Source of the DNA: Streptosporangium subroseum
Lineage (GTDB): Bacteria; Actinomycetota; Actinomycetes; Streptosporangiales; Streptosporangiaceae
NCBI RefSeq assembly: GCF_900188345.1
Contig: NZ_FZOD01000009.1
Location: 168,907 to 232,906 of the forward strand
Length of the DNA stretch: 64,000 nucleotides
Direction of reading: 5' to 3'
In this document: positions 41,705-51,800 of the stretch, one piece after another
How the letters are laid out: each line of letters begins with the position of its first letter
How positions within the stretch are numbered: the stretch's first letter is position 1
Program-made: the position numbers and the translations under genes
Notes under the pieces: model-generated
The model's database searches: none
The model's input: only the letters and a program-made list of their open reading frames with translations
Told to the model about the DNA's origin: nothing

Positions 41705-42823
41705 ATGAACAGATTCACCAGACGCATCGGAGCGGCCGGCGTGTCGCTCCTCCTCGCGGGTTCGCTGGCCGGGTGCGGTGGCGACAGCGGCGGCGGCGGC
41801 GCCGGCGGCGCGAGCAGCGGACCCATGGACGCCACCAAGGCCGGCCTGCCGAAGAGCGCCGACGACGTCAGCGGGACGATCGACAAGACCAAGGTCAAGA
41901 AAAGCCTCGTGGTCGGGGTGGACAACCCGTACTACCTCTTCCACCACGACATCGACGTCGCGCTCGCCAAGGGCTACTTCAAGGAGTTCGGCATCGACTC
42001 GGTCGACATCAAGACGATCGAGGACCCTCTGCCGCCGCTCATCGGCGGCTCACTCGACCTGGCCCTGTACGACACCGACACCGCGATCGCCGCCGCCAAG
42101 AAGAGCGGCCAGGGCCTGCGGTTCCTCTCGGTCTACCTCGGTGGTGAGGCGAACGTCCTGGGCGTGGGCAAGGGGATCAACACCGGGGCCGACCTGAAGG
42201 GCAAGACCATCACCGGCGGCCAGTTCGGCAGCCGCAACGACGCGATCATCCGTCAGCTGCTCCGGGACAACGGCGTCGAGCCCGACAGGGACGTCAAGAT
42301 CGTCAGTACCGGCGGGCAGTCGAACGAGCGCCTGCAGTCGGTGATCGCCGGCACCGTCGACGGCGCCAGCATCCAGCTGCGCCACCGCACGGTGCTGGAG
42401 AAGGCGGGCGGCAAGGTCCTGTTCGAGGAGACCCGCGAGGTGCCGCAGAGCGGCTGGTCGGCGAACAAGCTGCTCCAGGAGAGCCCGGAAACCGTGACGG
42501 CGTTCCTCGCCGCCACGCTGAAGGCGCGTCAGTTCATCACCGACCAGGCCAACAAAGACGAAGTGCTCACCATCATGCGCGACAAGAAGTTCGAGATCCC
42601 GACCGAGTACGCGGACGCGTACGCGGCGGAGAACGCACCGGACTACCACGTGAGCGACGGCGGGTTCAAGCCGGCGGACATGGACAAGTTCATCAGTGAC
42701 CAGATCACGTACAAGACGGTTCCCGAAGGCACGGACTGGCGCCAGTACACCTATCTCCTCCCGCTCTGGCGCGCGCAGAAGGCCCTGGGCCTGCCGCTCA
42801 ACCCGGCGCTCGCGGACATGTGA
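41705..42823 (+). CDS. ABC transporter substrate-binding lipoprotein (SsuA/NMT1 type)
   Basis: The 372-residue protein starts MNRFTRRIGAAGVSLLLAGS with lipobox LAGC at 21-24, so Cys24 is the lipidation site, and a Gly/Ser-rich linker follows. The binding domain shows 'DVALAKGYFKEFGIDSVDIK', 'DPLPPLIGGSLDLALYDTD' and 'DLKGKTITGGQFGSRND', typical of the SsuA/THI5-like fold. It delivers the substrate to the permease. A ribosome-binding site AGGAG lies just before the start. Sequence cannot distinguish among sulphonates, aromatic acids or pyrimidines as the ligand. Confidence 0.92.
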   Translation: MNRFTRRIGAAGVSLLLAGSLAGCGGDSGGGGAGGASSGPMDATKAGLPKSADDVSGTIDKTKVKKSLVVGVDNPYYLFHHDIDVALAKGYFKEFGIDSVDIKTIEDPLPPLIGGSLDLALYDTDTAIAAAKKSGQGLRFLSVYLGGEANVLGVGKGINTGADLKGKTITGGQFGSRNDAIIRQLLRDNGVEPDRDVKIVSTGGQSNERLQSVIAGTVDGASIQLRHRTVLEKAGGKVLFEETREVPQSGWSANKLLQESPETVTAFLAATLKARQFITDQANKDEVLTIMRDKKFEIPTEYADAYAAENAPDYHVSDGGFKPADMDKFISDQITYKTVPEGTDWRQYTYLLPLWRAQKALGLPLNPALADM

Positions 42824-42826
42824 CCG

Positions 42827-43996
42827 ATGCGCGTGAAAACGGCTGAGGCGAAGAACCTCCGACTGCTCGCGCACCACGATCTCGGCGGCAAGGGCGACGG
42901 GATGCAGGTGATGCGTCACGAGGACGTCGTGTACGTCGGCCACGCGGGAACGTCGAGGGCGGGCACCTCGATCCTCGACGTCTCGGACCCCCGGCATCCG
43001 AAGCTCGTCGACCAGTGGCCGGCGCCGGACAACACGCACACGCACAAGGTGCAGGTCGCCGACGGCCTGCTCCTGGTCAACCACGAGCGTTTTCCGTACC
43101 GGCCGACCGGGCCGCTGGGACCGCACTCGGCGGGTCTCGCGGTGTACGACCTCGCCGATCCGTCGGCGCCGCGGCAGATCGGGTTCTGGGAGTCCTCCGG
43201 CAAGGGCGTCCACCGGATCGTCTGGGAGGGCGGGCGGTTCGCCCACGTCTCCGTCACACCGGACGGCTTCACCGACCGGATCTGGATGATGCTCGACATG
43301 TCGGACCCTCGCCACCCGGTGGAGGCCGGCCGGTGGTGGTGGCCCGGTCAGTGGACGGCGGGCGGCGAACAGCCGGCGTGGCCGGACGGACGGCGGCACG
43401 CCGCACATCACGCGCTCCTCGACGGCGACCTCGCCTACCTCGGCTACGACGACGCGAATCTTGTGGTCCTCGACATCGAGGACCCCTCCCGCCCCCGGGC
43501 GATCGGGTTCTGCCGGTGGGAGGGCGGCGCCACGCACACGTGCCTTCCTCTTCCCGGCCGGAACCTGCTCGTCGTCACCGACGAGCAGCAACACGACGGA
43601 CCACACGCGCCGGACCGGCGCATCCACCTGATCGACGTCCTCGACCCGGCGAACCCGCGGTATCTTTCCGCCCTCCCGGAGCCGAGGGGCGACTTCGCCG
43701 GGCTGCCCATGCGCTACGGGCCGCACTGCCTGCACGAGAACCGTGAGGGGTCGTTCCAGAGCGGGCGTCTGATCTTCGCGACGTATTTCAGCGCGGGTGT
43801 CCGGGTCTACGACCTGGAGGATCCCGGCCATCCACGCGAGATCGCGCACTGGGTCTCGCAGACGCCACCCGGTCAGGCCGCTCCGCAGGCGAACGACCTG
43901 TTCGTCGATCGCGACGGCCTCGTCTGGGTGACCGACCGCACGAACGGAGGGTTGTTCGTCCTGGAGCCCGGGGGCGAGCTCGCCGCGTTGATGTAG
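42827..43996 (+). CDS. LVIVD-repeat beta-propeller protein
   Basis: The 389-residue protein begins three bases after the lipoprotein stop. It has repeated blade motifs of the LVIVD type: 'GTSILDVSDPRHPKLVDQW', 'GLAVYDLADPSAPRQIGFW', 'DLSDPRHPVEAGRW'-like, 'NLVVLDIEDPSRPRAIGFC', 'IHLIDVLDPANPRYLSAL' and 'VRVYDLEDPGHPREIAHWV'. His-rich stretches (RRHAAHHALL, THTHKV) may bind metal. No signal peptide is visible, so it should be cytoplasmic, unusual for such propellers. It is co-transcribed with the importer and so probably handles the imported substrate, as an enzyme or scaffold. Function unknown. Confidence 0.85.
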   Translation: MRVKTAEAKNLRLLAHHDLGGKGDGMQVMRHEDVVYVGHAGTSRAGTSILDVSDPRHPKLVDQWPAPDNTHTHKVQVADGLLLVNHERFPYRPTGPLGPHSAGLAVYDLADPSAPRQIGFWESSGKGVHRIVWEGGRFAHVSVTPDGFTDRIWMMLDMSDPRHPVEAGRWWWPGQWTAGGEQPAWPDGRRHAAHHALLDGDLAYLGYDDANLVVLDIEDPSRPRAIGFCRWEGGATHTCLPLPGRNLLVVTDEQQHDGPHAPDRRIHLIDVLDPANPRYLSALPEPRGDFAGLPMRYGPHCLHENREGSFQSGRLIFATYFSAGVRVYDLEDPGHPREIAHWVSQTPPGQAAPQANDLFVDRDGLVWVTDRTNGGLFVLEPGGELAALM

Positions 43997-44178
43997 ACAT
44001 GCTCCTTCGGGCCGCCGCCCCTGGCGACGAGACCTCCAGCCCGCTCCCATCACCGAAACCAGCGACGATTTCTTCCCATCCGAAACCCTGCCCCGTCCCG
44101 TCAACCCTTTGGCGCCTGGCCCAAGCTGATCCGCCGGATCACACATCATGGCGACCCCGGCCGCCGCGTCGGCCGAAC

Positions 44179-46050
44179 TCAGTCCAGGATGATGCGCACC
44201 GGGCTCCGGCGCAGCCATTCCTCGAGGCTGAGCACCATCTCGACGCCGCGGCGTGCGATCGTCGCGAGCTCGGTCTCCTCGTACGCGAAGGAGCCCAGCA
44301 TCCGGGTCATGTCGGTGTCGAGGAGCGGTAGGAGCGGCGAGTCCCGGTCGTCGAGCGCCGCGTTGAGGCGGACCCTCAGGGCGGGGTCATACGCCGGGTC
44401 CTGCACCGTCGGATAGGCGCTCTTGCGGCGCTCCAGTATGGAGGCCGGCAGCAGATCGGCCACGGCGGCGCGCAGCAGGCTCTTCTCCCGGCCGTCGAAC
44501 GTCTTCATCGCCCACGGCACGTTGTACATGTACTGGACCAGCCGGTGATCGCAGAACGGTACCCGGACCTCCAGCCCGTTCGCCATGCTGGTGCGGTCCT
44601 TGCGGTCCAGCATCCCCCTCAGGAACCGGGTCAGGTTCAGGTAGGAGATCTCCCGCATCCGGCGCTCGGTCGCATCGGCGCCCGGCAGGTGCTCGACCTC
44701 CGCCAGCGCCTGACGGTAGGCGGCGTCGCGATAGCCGACCAGGTCGAGAGACTTGGTCAGACCCGGCTCGAAGAGGCTCATGGAACTCTGGCTGCCGCCC
44801 TCGTCGCTCGGGTTGAGCGCGGCCATCCAGGGAAAGGTGTCGGCGTTGACGAGGGCGGGATCGTGGAACCACCGGTAGCCGCCGAAGACCTCGTCGGCCG
44901 ACTCGCCGGACAGCGCCACCGTGGAGTGCTCGCGGACGGCGCGGAACAGCAAGTACAGCGACACGGTCATGTCGCCGAAGGCAGAGGGTAGGTCGCCGGC
45001 GATGAAGGTGCGGCTGCGGTTGATCGGGTCCATCAGGTCGCCGGCGTCGAGCATGATGTCGGTGTGTACGGTGCCGGCGTGCGCGACCATGTCCCGGATG
45101 AAGGGCAGGTCGTGGGCCGAGCGCAGGTCGTCGGGGCGGAAGTTGTCCGTCTGCCCGGCGAAGTCGACGGAGAAGGAGCGCAGCGCAGCGGCGCCGCCGT
45201 CGGTCCCGCGGGATGAGTGCTGGGCGAGAGCGGTCAGTGCGGAGGAGTCCAGCCCGCCGGAGAGCAGCACGCAAAGGGGTACGTCCGCCACGAGCTGCTG
45301 CGCGGTGATCTCCTCGAGCAGGTCGCGGACGGTGCGGATCGTGGTCGGCAGGTCGTCTTGGTGCTCGCTGGTGGTGAGCTGCCAGTATCGCCGCCTGTGC
45401 AGTCCGCGGTCGTCGACTCGGATCAGCTCTCCCGGCAGCACCTCGTACACGCCCCGGTAGATTGCGTGGCCGGGTGTGCCGGCGAAGGACATCAGCTCGC
45501 GCAGTCCGTCGCTGTCCATCTCCGCCGGTGCCGCCGGATGGGCCAGGATTCCCTTGAGCTCGGAGGCGAACATCACGCCGTCCGGGGTGGGACGGTAGTA
45601 GAGCGGTTTGACGCCGAGCCGGTCGCGTACCAGCAGGAGCCTGTGCTCGACGGCGTCCCAGAGCCCGAAGGCGAACATGCCGACGAGATGGTCGACGAAG
45701 GATTCGCCCCATTGCAGGTAGGCGTTCAGGACCACCTCCGTGTCGCTGGTCGTCCGAAACCGGTGCCCGTGTCCCCGTAACTCCTCGCGCAACTCCGCGA
45801 AGTTGTACACCTCGCCGCTGTAGGTGATCGTGGCGATGACCTTGCCATCCCGCTCGACGGTCATCGGTTGCGCGCCGTGCGCCAGGTCGATGACCGCCAG
45901 TCTGCGGTGGCCGAGGCCGGCATTCTGATCCAGCCAGATTCCCTCGGCGTCCGGGCCGCGAAGGGCCATGGTGGCCGTCATCGCGCGGATGGTCGCGGTT
46001 TCTCGCCGCAGGTCTCGGGCGAAGTCCACCCAGCCGACAATTCCACACAT
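44179..46050 (-). CDS. Glutamine-hydrolysing asparagine synthase family protein
   Basis: ATG 46050 is chosen since it makes Cys2 the nucleophile (MCGIVGWVD) and GGAGATAAAT lies just upstream; 623 residues result. The N-terminal class II glutaminase domain (2 to ~190) has 'RLAVIDLAHGAQP' and 'SGEVYNF'. The synthase domain has the PPi loop SGGLDSS at 264-270 and 'RKDRTSMANGLEVRVPFCDH'. It forms amides through an acyl-AMP with ammonia from glutamine. Members include housekeeping AsnB and pathway amidases. The gene is downstream of a CrtO-like flavoprotein and near a large regulator, a setting that could mean specialised metabolism. Confidence 0.9.
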   Translation of the reverse strand: MCGIVGWVDFARDLRRETATIRAMTATMALRGPDAEGIWLDQNAGLGHRRLAVIDLAHGAQPMTVERDGKVIATITYSGEVYNFAELREELRGHGHRFRTTSDTEVVLNAYLQWGESFVDHLVGMFAFGLWDAVEHRLLLVRDRLGVKPLYYRPTPDGVMFASELKGILAHPAAPAEMDSDGLRELMSFAGTPGHAIYRGVYEVLPGELIRVDDRGLHRRRYWQLTTSEHQDDLPTTIRTVRDLLEEITAQQLVADVPLCVLLSGGLDSSALTALAQHSSRGTDGGAAALRSFSVDFAGQTDNFRPDDLRSAHDLPFIRDMVAHAGTVHTDIMLDAGDLMDPINRSRTFIAGDLPSAFGDMTVSLYLLFRAVREHSTVALSGESADEVFGGYRWFHDPALVNADTFPWMAALNPSDEGGSQSSMSLFEPGLTKSLDLVGYRDAAYRQALAEVEHLPGADATERRMREISYLNLTRFLRGMLDRKDRTSMANGLEVRVPFCDHRLVQYMYNVPWAMKTFDGREKSLLRAAVADLLPASILERRKSAYPTVQDPAYDPALRVRLNAALDDRDSPLLPLLDTDMTRMLGSFAYEETELATIARRGVEMVLSLEEWLRRSPVRIILD

Positions 46051-46126
46051 ATTTATCTCCACACGTTGGTTGTCATGCTCATAAGCACAGCGGCGCGCCT
46101 TCGGCCGACGCGGCAGACGGCTCCGG

Positions 46127-46222
46127 TCACCGCGCAGACGGGCTCGCAGTCCTGATCAGCCGTGCGGCCGCCGCGCGGGGGCATCGGCCGGTCAGGACCG
46201 CTGAGGACATCGACTCATTCAT
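46127..46222 (-). CDS. Possible 31-codon ORF between the flavoprotein and asparagine synthase genes
   Basis: ATG 46222 overlaps the flavoprotein stop as ATGA, and the frame ends at TGA 46129-46127. It would encode the peptide MNESMSSAVLTGRCPRAAAA followed by 11 more residues. Coupled position is the only support. The peptide has one Cys and a basic end. It may be a chance frame. Confidence 0.2.
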   Translation of the reverse strand: MNESMSSAVLTGRCPRAAAARLIRTASPSAR

Positions 46223-47835
46223 CTGGGTCGGTAAGGGGTGAGGAGGCTGCGGGCGACGGCACGGCCCGACGCGCCGGTTACGCCCGGACCCGGCCAGGTG
46301 GCGGCGCCGATCAGGTAGAGCCCCGGTACGGCGGTGGCGTATCCGCCGCGATGAGCCGCCATGGGGCGCTGGGTGAAGCCCTGGGACAGGGCGTTGTGCC
46401 CGGCGTTGCTGTCGCCCGGCCCGGCGTTGGGGTTCGCCGCCGCGATGTCCGCGGGGCTGAGCAGGTGGCGGGCCAGGATCATCTCCTCCAACCCGGCCAC
46501 GTGCTGGGCCGCTTCCGCGATCACACGGTCGGCGAATCGCTCGGCCACCGCGTGCGTCCACTTTCCCTCGGCGGCGATGGCATGAGCGGCGTCACCCACC
46601 GGATGCAACGGCAGGTCCATGACCTGGAGACGGACGACGGCCGAGCCGGCCGGCGCCCGTCCGGGATCGACCGCGCTGGGCTCGTGCCAGGAGATGGAGG
46701 GGCGCGCGGGCAGCAGACCGTCCTCGGCCTGGCGCGCGGACGTGACCAGCTCCGCGATGCCACGGCCGAGGTTGATGGCGCCACCAAGGTCGAGCCGGGG
46801 ATCGCCGAAGTGCGGCTTGCCGGACAGGGCCAGGTTGATCTGGAAGCAGCCACGTCGGTAGCGGAACCGCGCTGCCTGACTGCGCACGCCTGCCGGAATG
46901 CCGGGGGCGCCGCGCAACAGCCGGCCGTAAAGCTGGTCGGGGGCGGTCGTGGCGACGACAGCCTGAGCGGCGATGTATACCGCACCGTCCGTGGTGCGCA
47001 CCCCGGTGGCGCGTCCCTCGCCGGTCAGGATCTCATCCACCTCGGCTCCGGTCACCACCACCCCTCCATGCCGTTCGACGAGTGCGACGAGTGCGGCGAT
47101 CAAACGGCCGCCGCCGCCCTCGGGCACCGGATTGCCCGCGGTCAGCATGGCAACGAACACCGAGGCCCACAGCGCACCCGCGGCGTCGTGTGGCCCGAGG
47201 CCCACGTGCGAAGGCCACGGAAGGAATGCCGAGCGCAGCTCCTCGGAGCGGAACCGGTCGGTGATCAGATCGTATGCGCTGCCGGCGACAAGCTCCTGAA
47301 AGGGCAGCGCGCTCGTGGTGCCGTCCGCGTACAGCGTGTCCAGCAACGAGGTCGCCGCGGGCGTGGTCAGCTCCATGCCCAGCAGGGGGAAGAGCGAACC
47401 GAGGTGGGGGGCGAGATCGGCGAGCAGCCCGGTCCATGCCTCCCCTTCGCCCAAGCGGTCCAGTTCCGAGGCCAGTTCGCCGGGATCGGTGGCGATGACC
47501 GCGCTGCGGCCGTCGGGCAGCGACGCCCCGGTGGACACCCCGCCCTGCACGTAGCGCAGGCCCAGCTCGGAAAGCTCGCCGCCGAGTTCGGCGAAGACCG
47601 GCCCGTTGGCCAGGAGGGGATGCAACGCGGAATAGGTGTCGTGCAGGAAGCCGGGCAGGGTCAGTTCCTCGGTGCGTACGAAGCCGCCGGGCTCAGTGGC
47701 ACGTTCCAGCAGAGCCACGCTGCGGCCGGCCCTGGCGAGGTAGGCCGCAGCGACGAGGGCGTTGTGCCCGGCTCCGACGAAGACCACGTCGAAAGAGCGC
47801 TGCGATGAGGACGCACCTGTCGAAGAAGAAGACAT
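46219..47835 (-). CDS. FAD-dependent oxidoreductase of the CrtO / phytoene-desaturase-like group
   Basis: The 538-residue protein has the dinucleotide motif VVFVGAGHNALVAAAYLARA near residue 20, then 'LLERATEPGGFVRTEELTLP' and a C-terminal 'VPGLYLIGAATWPGPGVTGA' typical of CrtO/PYROXD2-like flavoproteins. CrtO ketolates carotenoids, but many bacterial relatives act on other compounds. It is ~7-19 kb from the remaining crt genes and followed by an asparagine synthase, so membership of the carotenoid pathway is not assured. Its start (47835) overlaps a GACATATC direct repeat in an AT-rich promoter. Confidence 0.8.
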   Translation of the reverse strand: MSSSSTGASSSQRSFDVVFVGAGHNALVAAAYLARAGRSVALLERATEPGGFVRTEELTLPGFLHDTYSALHPLLANGPVFAELGGELSELGLRYVQGGVSTGASLPDGRSAVIATDPGELASELDRLGEGEAWTGLLADLAPHLGSLFPLLGMELTTPAATSLLDTLYADGTTSALPFQELVAGSAYDLITDRFRSEELRSAFLPWPSHVGLGPHDAAGALWASVFVAMLTAGNPVPEGGGGRLIAALVALVERHGGVVVTGAEVDEILTGEGRATGVRTTDGAVYIAAQAVVATTAPDQLYGRLLRGAPGIPAGVRSQAARFRYRRGCFQINLALSGKPHFGDPRLDLGGAINLGRGIAELVTSARQAEDGLLPARPSISWHEPSAVDPGRAPAGSAVVRLQVMDLPLHPVGDAAHAIAAEGKWTHAVAERFADRVIAEAAQHVAGLEEMILARHLLSPADIAAANPNAGPGDSNAGHNALSQGFTQRPMAAHRGGYATAVPGLYLIGAATWPGPGVTGASGRAVARSLLTPYRPR

Positions 47836-47879
47836 ATCTCCGTACTATCAAATAAAGTTTTACGGAATTTAGACATATC
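47831..47879. promoter_or_regulatory. Direct and inverted repeats before the CrtO-like gene
   Basis: GACATATC occurs at 47831-47838 and 47872-47879, and between them TCCGTA (47839-47844) faces TACGGA (47861-47866) with a 16-base AT-rich centre. This looks like a binding site overlapping the promoter and start codon of the flavoprotein gene. Confidence 0.4.
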
Positions 47880-48879
47880 AAATGCAAGGCGTGTTATAGG
47901 GGCCGGATGGCTTTATGTTGAAGACTTGGTGTCCGAAAATCGGAGCCACATTGTCGGCGCATTCAACTAACTGTGAGAAGGCGGTTGTATGCGTCTATTG
48001 CGCCGTTTCTCATCGGAGGTGCGGATATCCGCTGACCAGGGGAAGAAAGAGGGGGTCCCCAATGGCCTCGGGTTCTCCACCTTGTATTCGCTGCCTCCGT
48101 TGAGGAATGCGGCACTGGTCGGTGATGACGGCGACGCCCGGTAGCTCCACGGCGGCGCCCGGTTCGGTCGGATCATCGGCAATGGAAGCCATGCGCGCGA
48201 AGGGCGCCATGGTCACGGTGTCGGCGAGTGTCGGCGCAGCCGCCCGCAAAGGGGCTTGCCCACGCCGGCCACCACGTAATCGGCATGCAAATACGGTAGC
48301 ATGGTACCGATTTGTGAGCCATCGATCGGTTCGTCCTGACGTTGATGAGCGCAGTTCGATCTGCCTCGCCTCTGACTCGGCCACGCGGGACGGACAGACC
48401 GAACCGGCCGCCGTTCGCCGAGTCGGGCGTGCGCATCCCCGCGCGTCGCGACAGCCCTCCCCGTCACCGAGGCGGTCGGCGTGCACCTCGTCTGCCTTCG
48501 GTCGCCGTCCACCGGAGACGCTAAACCCGAGCGTTAGTGTCGGGAATCATGTGAATCTCATAGTCCGACCGGGCCGCCCGCCCGACCCGTCATGCCCGGG
48601 GTGTTTCGATTCGTGCGCGCGGGCCTGTCCGAAGGTCATCAGGGGCCGGATGTCCGAAGGAGGGGGGCTCGAGGACTACGCGTTTCATGGGGTTCGCCGC
48701 CCGACACGTCCTGCGGTCGGTGATCTGTGGACCTTGGGCGAAGGGGGCCATCGCGTGCCATTCGGCGCTGTGCTGCTATGTGTTTGGCTTAGATATGTCC
48801 CCGGTGAGCCGTTCTGGTGAGCGCTACCTCATCATCGGCAGGGGGAACGTGGGCGCTGGCGGGAAAGGTGTGACATGGG
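47880..48879. other. Kilobase-long region without an intact gene
   Basis: Between the CrtO-like gene and the giant regulator no frame has both a ribosome-binding site and a recognisable product. On the minus strand at 48010-48330, overlapping frames read short protein-like stretches in different phases (LHADYVVAGVGKPLCGR, then AAFLNGGSEYKVENPRP), which may be a frameshifted gene remnant. The promoter of the gene at 48880 should lie near its 3' end. Confidence 0.4.
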
Positions 48880-51800
48880 GTGGCGGAGACTCGGCCTTTT
48901 AGTGCGTTGCTGGGTGATCTGCGGAGGCGGGCGGGGATGACGACGGAGGAGCTCGCCGAGGCGTCGGGGGTCGGCGCACAACTGATCGGTGACCTGGAGC
49001 GGGGCCACAGCCGTCTGCCTCAACGGCGGACACCGGCCGCGCTGGGGCTGTCGCAGGCGGATGAGGCCGCCTTGGTGGCCGCCGCCGGATCCGAACGGGT
49101 AGTTCAGCAGCCGGGTCCGGCGCAGTTGCCGCCGGACCTGCCGGTGTTCGCGGGCCGACATCGGGAGTTGGCCGAGGCGTTGCGGCTGCTGGATGAGCGG
49201 ACCGAAGGGGGAGCCACGGTTGCGATCAGTGCGATCGGCGGGATGGCCGGAGTGGGCAAGACGACGCTGGCGGTGCACTGGGCGCATCAGGTGGCCGGCC
49301 GCTTCCCGGACGGACAGTTGTATGTGAACCTGCACGGGTTCGACCAGGGCGGTAGCGTGCTGGACCCATCGGTGGCGTTGAGCGGTTTTCTGGAGGCGTT
49401 GGGCGTTGCGCAGGTGCCCGAGTCGGTGGAAGCACGGTCGGCGTTGTTCCGTAGCCTGCTGGCCAGGCGCCGGATGCTGGTGTTGCTGGACAACGCGCGT
49501 GACAGCGAGCAGGTCCGCCCGTTGCTGCCCGGCGGCCCGGACTGTCTGACAATCGTGACCAGCCGTAACCAACTGGGCGGTCTGGTCGCGAGCGAGGGCG
49601 CTCATCTGGTGAGCCTCGAGGTGTGGTCGGGCGCCGAGGCGCAGGAGGCGCTGATACGCCGCCTGGGGCCACGCCGGGTGGCGGCCGAGCCGGAGGCGGT
49701 GGAGCAGATCATCGAGCTGTGCGGGCGGCTGCCGCTGGCCGTGTCGATCGTGGCCGCGCGCGCCGCAGCCCGCCCGCACCTGCCCCTGGCCGGCATCGCG
49801 GTCGAGTTGTCGTCGGCCGGTGAGCGGCTGCACGCGCTGGATCTGGGTGAACCGCGGGCAGATGTGCGAGCGGCGTTCACCGCCTCCTACCGCGTGCTCA
49901 GCCTTGCGGCCGCACGTCTGCTGCGGCTGCTGGCGATTCACCCGGGGCCGGAGATCTCTCTGGCCTCGGCGGCCTCCCTCCTGGGTGTGCCGCACGCCCG
50001 GGCTCGGACGGTGTCGCAGGAGCTGTGCACGGCGAGCCTGCTCACCGAGCACGCCGCCGGCCGCTATGTCATGCATGACCTCATCCGTGCTTTCGCCACC
50101 GAGCTGCTGGAGCAGGCGGGCGAGTCCGCCTTGGCACGGCAGCGCCTGACCGAGCATTACGGACACTCGGCTCGCAACGCCTACCTGCTGTACGGGCGAC
50201 CGCCCATCGCTGAGCTGGAGGCCCCGGAGGAGGGGATCACCCCGGAGGCGTTCGAGACGATCGCGGCCGCCGGGGTTTGGTACCGGCGCGAGCGTGGCAC
50301 ACTGACCGCAGTGCTGCGCCAGGCCGCGGCTGCGGGTCTGGACCGTGCCGCCGCGCTGATCGTCCTGGACTCGCGTCCGATGAGCGCGGTTTCCGACATT
50401 GCGGCAGACAGCCTTCCGCACTCCCAGGTGGCCCTGGAGGCGGCTCTGCGCACCGGCGAAGCCGTCCTGATCGCCGAGTTGGAGCGGACTGTCGGGGCCA
50501 TGTGGGCGCGGATGGGGAATGCCGCCGCCGAATCGCACTTCATGCGGGCACTGGAGTTGTTCCGGTCCGCTGGGGATCCGGAGGGAGAGAGCAACACCCT
50601 GCGCTCAATGTCCAAGAATGCCCGATTTTCCGGTAATTTGGGCGGAGCTATTGAGTATCTCGACCAGGCGATCGCGGTGTCCGAACGCGCCGGGCGACCC
50701 CAGCTGCTGGTTCCGGTCCTGGCGGAGAAGTCGTACATGTTGCAGGGGCGGGATCAGATGGCGGAGGCGATCGCCGAGGCCGAGCGTGGGCTCGCCATCG
50801 CCGAGGCCAAAGGCATGACGTACTACCAGATATACCTGTTGTCCGCGCTCACCAGTGCGCTGGTCCCGCTCCACCGGTTCGGTGAGGCCGTAGAGGCGGG
50901 AGAGCGGGTCCTGCACCTGCTCGGTGACCACACGGAGTTCCTCCTGGAGTTCGGGCTGTTGCCCGATTTGGCGCTGGCCCATCTGGCAACCGGCAACCGC
51001 GAGCGGGCACGCGAGTTTCACGATCGGTGGGACACCTACCTCACGGGCTATGACGAAGATCAGATCACCAGCATGGCAGGTGGGCCGCAGGTCGTCGCGG
51101 ACAATCTCGCCGTCATGGCCAAGGTGAGAATCGGCCTCGGCATCCAGACCCCGGGAGCGTCCGTGATGGCCCGCTCGCTGGTGGACGCGGCGGAGCCAGA
51201 GGTGAGCGATCCCCTTCTTCGCGCCCTGGTCGCGGAGATACAGGAAACAGCACGGGCGCAGGCGGGCGGCTCGACGGCCGGCCTGCCGGCGCTGCTGCTG
51301 GCGAGGGCTCGCTCCTACGAGCACATCGACGTCCGGCGTCGCGACAAGCTCCTTGCGGCCATGGAAATGGTCTTCCTCACGCGCCACGTCACACGTGGGG
51401 TGAGCCCGCGGAAGATAGCAGAGGAGGCGCTCGCACTCGAGCCTTCCGTGTCCGGCGCGGAGGCGGCCGCGGACCTGCTGCTCAGAGGCTGCGCCACGCT
51501 CATCGCGGTCGGTTACGCCGAGGCCGTTCCCATCTTGCGCGCGGCACTGGAGGCCCTGGCCCACCCCCGTATGCTCGAGAACGGCGTTCCCGAGTGGTAC
51601 GCGCTCGGCACCGTCGCGGCCCGGATCGTGTGGGACGACGCCGCCCAGCACGAGTTGTCGCGACGGGTGTCCTTCGGCGCGGGTAGGGACGGCGCACTCG
51701 ACCGGCTCCGCGCGGCTCTCATAACGGAACAGACAGCGAGTATCTCGGCTCCGAGCAGGCCGCCGGGGGATGGCACAGCCTGGGACTCCTTGGGTATGGC

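Noticed and set aside
42050..44218. A 722-codon minus-strand frame opposite the lipoprotein and propeller genes
   Set aside because: Antisense shadow; the plus strand has a lipobox, operon spacing and LVIVD repeats.
44179..46222. Lasso peptide locus (asparagine-synthase-like cyclase with a small upstream ORF)
   Set aside because: The enzyme keeps the glutaminase Cys2, and no RRE protein, leader protease or convincing precursor peptide is nearby.
48010..48486. Minus-strand 158-codon frame upstream of the giant regulator
   Set aside because: Protein-like stretches switch between frames and there is no start with a ribosome-binding site; at most a decayed remnant.
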